DNA from: Mycobacteriales bacterium
GTDB taxonomy: Bacteria; Actinomycetota; Actinomycetes; JAFAQI01; DASSKL01
NCBI GenBank assembly: GCA_035690485.1
Contig: DASSKL010000066.1
Coordinates: 1 to 64,000, forward strand
Direction of reading: 5' to 3'
Length of the DNA stretch: 64,000 nt
Made by a program: the position numbers and the translations under genes. This document shows, piece after piece, positions 60,855 to 64,000 of the stretch (positions are counted from its first letter, which is position 1; each line of letters begins with the position of its first letter). The notes beneath the pieces were generated by a model that saw only the letters and a list, made by a program, of their open reading frames with translations, was not told where the DNA came from and did not search any database.

Positions 60855-63641
60855 TCAGGACGTGAGCAGCTGGCGCAGGACGTACTGCAAGATCCCGCCG
60901 TGCCGGTAGTACTCGGCCTCGGCGGGAGTGTCGATCCGCACGTCGGCGGTGAACTCCCGGGACTCGCCGGACCCCTCGACCCGCACGGTCACGGTCGTGG
61001 GAACGGTGTCGCTGTCGCGCAGGCCGACGACGGAGTAGGTCTCCTCGCCGGTCAGCCCGAGGCTCTGCGGGGAGTCGCCGGCCCGGAACTGCAGCGGCAG
61101 CACGCCCATGCCGATGAGGTTGGACCGGTGGATGCGCTCGTAGGAGGTCGCGAGAACCGCGCGTGCGCCGAGCAGCAGGGTGCCCTTGGCGGCCCAGTCC
61201 CGCGACGAGCCGGAGCCGTACTCCGCGCCGGCGATGATCAGTAGCGGCACGCCGTCGGACGCGTAGCGCTGCGCCGCGTCGTAGATGCTCATCTGCTCGC
61301 CGTCGGGCAGGTGGCGGGTGACGCCACCCTCGGTCCCGGGCGCGAGCTGGTTGCGCAGCCGGATGTTGGCGAACGTGCCGCGGATCATCACCTCGTGGTT
61401 ACCGCGGCGCGAGCCGTAGGAGTTGAAGTCTCTGCGCTGGACGCCGTGCTCGACGAGGTAGCGGCCGGCCGGCGAGTCGGCCTTGATGGAGCCGGCGGGG
61501 GAGATGTGGTCGGTCGTGACCGAGTCGCCGAGCAGCGCGAGCACGCGGGCTCCGGTGATGTCCTGCAGCGGGTCGGGATCGGTGCGCATGCCGTCGAAGT
61601 ACGGCGGCTGGCGGACGTAGGTCGACTCGTTCTGCCAGGCGAATCGCTCGCCCGTCGGCACGTCGAGGCCGCGCCAGTTGTCGTCACCGGTGAAGACGTC
61701 GGCATAGCCCTTGGTGAACATCTCGGCGCGCAGGTGCTGGTCGATCACCTGCTGCACCTCCGCCGCCGTGGGCCAGATGTCGCGCAGGTAGACCGGCTGC
61801 CCGTCGCTGCCCGTGCCGAGCGGCTCGCCCAGCAGGTCTGCGTGCAGCGATCCGGCGAGCGCGTAGGCGATGACCAGCAGCGGGGACGCCAGGAAGTTCA
61901 TCTTGCACTCGGGGTGGATCCGGCCTTCGAAGTTGCGGTTGCCCGACAGCACCGAGCACACGGTCAGGTCGTGGTCGGTGACCGCCTGGCTGACCTGCGG
62001 GATGAGCGGTCCGGAGTTGCCGATGCAGGTCGTGCACCCGTAGCCGACGAGGTTGAACCCGAGCTTGTCGAGGTACGGCGTCAGCCCGGCCGCGTCGTAG
62101 TAGTCGGTGACCACGCGCGAGCCCGGGGCGAGCGAGGTCTTGACCCACGGCTTCGGCGCCAGGCCGCGCTCGACGGCGTTCTTCGCCAGCAGCCCCGCGC
62201 CGACCATCACCGACGGGTTCGAGGTGTTGGTGCACGACGTGATGGCGGCGATGACGACGTGGCCGTGGTCGACCGTCGTCGTGGTTCCGTCGTCGAGCGT
62301 GATCTCGACGGGCTCGGAGGGCCAGTCGTCGGGCTGGGCCAAGCCGTCCCTGTCGGTCGGCTGGTCGCCGGCGTGGTCGCGGCTGACCGCGACCGGGTCG
62401 CTGGCGGGGAACGACTCCGCCGACGACTCGTCGAGCCCGACCGGCGGTGAGTCGATGCTGCGGCCGGCCAGCAGGGCGCGCACCGCGTGCCGGGCGCGGG
62501 ACAGCGGGATTCGGTCCTGCGGGCGTTTCGGGCCGGCGATCGAGGGTTCGACCGTGGAAAGCTCCAGCTCGAGGGTCTGGCTGTAGGTGGGCTCGTGCGC
62601 CGGGTCGTGCCACAGACCCTGCTCCTTGGCGTAGGCCTCCACCAGCCGGATCTGACGCTCCGGCCGGCCGGTCAGCCGCAGGTAGTCCAGCGTGACCCGG
62701 TCGATCGGGAAGATCGACGCGGTGGAGCCGTACTCCGGGCTCATGTTGCCGAGCGTCGCCCGGTTGGCCAGCGGCACGTTGGCCACACCCGGCCCGTAGA
62801 ACTCGACGAACTTGCCGACCACGCCGGTCCGGCGCAACAGCTCCGCCACGGTCAGCACCAGGTCGGTCGCGGTCGTGCCCTCCCGGAACTCCCCGGTCAG
62901 CTTCAGCCCGACCACCGGCGGGATCAGCATGCTCATTGGCTGGCCGAGCATCGCCGCTTCGGCCTCGATGCCGCCCACGCCCCAGCCGAGCACGCCGAGA
63001 CCGTTGACCATCGGCGTGTGCGAGTCGGTGCCGACCAGGCTGTCCGGGTAGGCGAGCCCGTCGTCGTCGAACACGACCCGCGACAGGTACTCCAGGTTGA
63101 CCTGGTGGCAGATGCCGGTGTCCGGCGGCACGACACGGAAGTTGTCGAACGCCTGCTGCGCCCAGCGCAGCAGCTGGTAGCGCTCCTTGTTGCGGTCGAA
63201 CTCCAGGTCGGCATTGACCCGGAAGGCGTCCGGCCGGCCGAACACGTCGGCGATGACCGAGTGGTCGATGACGAGCTCTGCCGGGATGAGCGGGTTGATC
63301 TTGCGCGGATCGCCGCCCAGGGCGGTCATGGCGTCGCGCATCGCCACCAGGTCGACGACGCACGGGACGCCGGTGAAGTCCTGCAGGAGCACCCGAGCCG
63401 GGCTGAACTGGATCTCGCTGCCGTGCTCCGCCGAGGGGTCCCAGGCGGCCAGCGCCTGCACCTGCTCGGCGGTCACAAGCCGGCCGTCCTCGTGACGGAG
63501 CAGGTTCTCCAGCAGCACCTTCAGTCCGTAGGGCAGCCGGCCGACGCCGTCGATCCGATCCAGCCTGAACACGTCGTACGACGCATCGCCCACGATGATC
63601 CGGTCGCGTGCCCCGAAGCTGTTTGTCACGCTCTGTGCCAT
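60855..63641 (-). CDS. acnA: Aconitate hydratase AcnA
   Basis: 928-aa TCA-cycle enzyme isomerising citrate to isocitrate with a 4Fe-4S cluster. The cluster cysteines are in [13 protein letters not shown] and [14 protein letters not shown]. Other signatures are [36 protein letters not shown] and [20 protein letters not shown]. It includes the long, polar actinobacterial insertion around residues 400-450. The ATG at 63641 is used. With kgd at the left edge it marks an oxidative TCA cycle. Confidence 0.96.
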   Translation of the reverse strand: MAQSVTNSFGARDRIIVGDASYDVFRLDRIDGVGRLPYGLKVLLENLLRHEDGRLVTAEQVQALAAWDPSAEHGSEIQFSPARVLLQDFTGVPCVVDLVAMRDAMTALGGDPRKINPLIPAELVIDHSVIADVFGRPDAFRVNADLEFDRNKERYQLLRWAQQAFDNFRVVPPDTGICHQVNLEYLSRVVFDDDGLAYPDSLVGTDSHTPMVNGLGVLGWGVGGIEAEAAMLGQPMSMLIPPVVGLKLTGEFREGTTATDLVLTVAELLRRTGVVGKFVEFYGPGVANVPLANRATLGNMSPEYGSTASIFPIDRVTLDYLRLTGRPERQIRLVEAYAKEQGLWHDPAHEPTYSQTLELELSTVEPSIAGPKRPQDRIPLSRARHAVRALLAGRSIDSPPVGLDESSAESFPASDPVAVSRDHAGDQPTDRDGLAQPDDWPSEPVEITLDDGTTTTVDHGHVVIAAITSCTNTSNPSVMVGAGLLAKNAVERGLAPKPWVKTSLAPGSRVVTDYYDAAGLTPYLDKLGFNLVGYGCTTCIGNSGPLIPQVSQAVTDHDLTVCSVLSGNRNFEGRIHPECKMNFLASPLLVIAYALAGSLHADLLGEPLGTGSDGQPVYLRDIWPTAAEVQQVIDQHLRAEMFTKGYADVFTGDDNWRGLDVPTGERFAWQNESTYVRQPPYFDGMRTDPDPLQDITGARVLALLGDSVTTDHISPAGSIKADSPAGRYLVEHGVQRRDFNSYGSRRGNHEVMIRGTFANIRLRNQLAPGTEGGVTRHLPDGEQMSIYDAAQRYASDGVPLLIIAGAEYGSGSSRDWAAKGTLLLGARAVLATSYERIHRSNLIGMGVLPLQFRAGDSPQSLGLTGEETYSVVGLRDSDTVPTTVTVRVEGSGESREFTADVRIDTPAEAEYYRHGGILQYVLRQLLTS

Positions 63642-63662
63642 CGTCGGCCTCCTCGCGTCAGA

Positions 63663-64000
63663 TCAGCGCCGCAGCCCTTGGCATACCCAGCCCTCCGGCG
63701 GTTCCTCGGAGGCGATGAAGGCACGGACCTGCGATGCCCTTGACGGCGTCAGCACGGCGTCGGCCTGCGGGTAGAGGATCGTCTCCTCCTTGGGATTGTG
63801 CCGCTGCAGCAGCTCGAACAGTTCGGCGCGGGTAGCCCGCAGCGCATCCGGGTCGACGGTGTCGGCACCGAGCAGTCCCTCGAGCGAGTCCAGCAGTTGC
63901 CACATCTGCGCGTGCTCGCGCACCATGACGAGGATCGGCCCCACCAGCCCCGCGTCGCGCAGCGGGGGGAACAGCAGCTCCTCCTCGGCGTAGATGTGCC
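63663..64000 (-). CDS. Hemerythrin (HHE)-domain protein, partial
   Basis: C-terminal 112 codons of a minus-strand gene that enters from the right edge. HIYAEEELLFPPLRD, VREHAQMWQLLDSLE and LLQRHNPKEETILYPQAD carry the His/Glu ligands of a di-iron hemerythrin-like four-helix bundle. The in-frame ATG at 63944 is not the true start, because the HIYAEEE helix continues upstream. It lies 21 bp upstream of acnA, so it may be co-transcribed; oxygen or iron sensing is inferred. Confidence 0.82.
   Translation of the reverse strand, partial: HIYAEEELLFPPLRDAGLVGPILVMVREHAQMWQLLDSLEGLLGADTVDPDALRATRAELFELLQRHNPKEETILYPQADAVLTPSRASQVRAFIASEEPPEGWVCQGLRR

Noticed and set aside
1-64000. CRISPR arrays, IS elements, integrases or antiphage systems
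   Set aside because: No regular direct repeats, transposase motifs, terminal inverted repeats or recognisable defence genes were seen on either strand.

Overview
The window is high-GC DNA of the kind found in Actinomycetota. This fits the codon usage, the frequent GTG starts, the leaderless promoters with a TANNNT -10 box just before the start codon, and the gene content: mycofactocin genes, F420-type luciferase-like oxidoreductases, a Kgd-type 2-oxoglutarate decarboxylase, CsoR, DUF6131-like and CsbD-like small proteins. The genus cannot be fixed from sequence alone. Genes are dense, no gap over 300 bp is empty, and I see no tRNA, rRNA, IS element, prophage or CRISPR array.

1-13 kb: on the minus strand, the 5' part of kgd, preceded by a compact mycofactocin (MFT) operon read right to left: mftA, mftB, mftC, two FadH/old-yellow-enzyme-like FMN/FAD/4Fe-4S oxidoreductases, etfA, a FixC-like quinone oxidoreductase, a FixX-like ferredoxin, etfB, mftE, mftF. 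From mftC to etfB every junction is a short overlap. The usual mftD position is taken by the redox module, and mftR and mftG are absent here. A beta-carbonic anhydrase diverges from mftA. 13-19 kb: a secreted hydrolase, then a zinc alcohol dehydrogenase resembling the MFT-associated nicotinoprotein family, followed 4 bp later by a MoxR-AAA+/VWA fusion. Together 1-19 kb read as a cofactor-biosynthesis, electron-transfer and dehydrogenase block.

19-27 kb: a response-regulator relic, a SnoaL-like protein, and an ABC importer whose two permeases and two ATPases (LivH-LivM-LivF-LivG order) are one 1298-residue polypeptide, with a membrane-tethered binding protein and an SLH-domain exported protein. 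27-36 kb: an F420-type oxidoreductase coupled to an SDR, small membrane proteins, a methyltransferase, a ClC-CBS channel, a DUF2231-like protein divergent from a Cys-rich regulator, and an ion permease.

35.8-36.4 kb: a carboxymuconolactone decarboxylase/AhpD-like gene with an in-frame TGA exactly at the second Cys of its CxxC motif. It is followed by a hairpin with a GGUC loop, so it is a candidate selenoprotein. 36.5-40 kb: csoR-copZ-copA copper operon with two palindromic operators, plus a class II aldolase. 40-52 kb: stress and membrane proteins, an M20 amidohydrolase, an HtrA protease, a ZIP transporter, a P450 with a CRP-like site, and a two-component system.

52-64 kb: a yybP-ykoY manganese riboswitch ahead of a UPF0016/GDT1-family exporter, with the Shine-Dalgarno in a hairpin and a 12-codon leader ORF overlapping the exporter start. 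Then an SDR, an L-lactate-dehydrogenase-like flavoprotein, a second F420-type oxidoreductase, an enoyl-CoA hydratase, a HAD hydrolase, an ECF sigma/anti-sigma pair, OsmC, aconitase and a partial hemerythrin-like protein.
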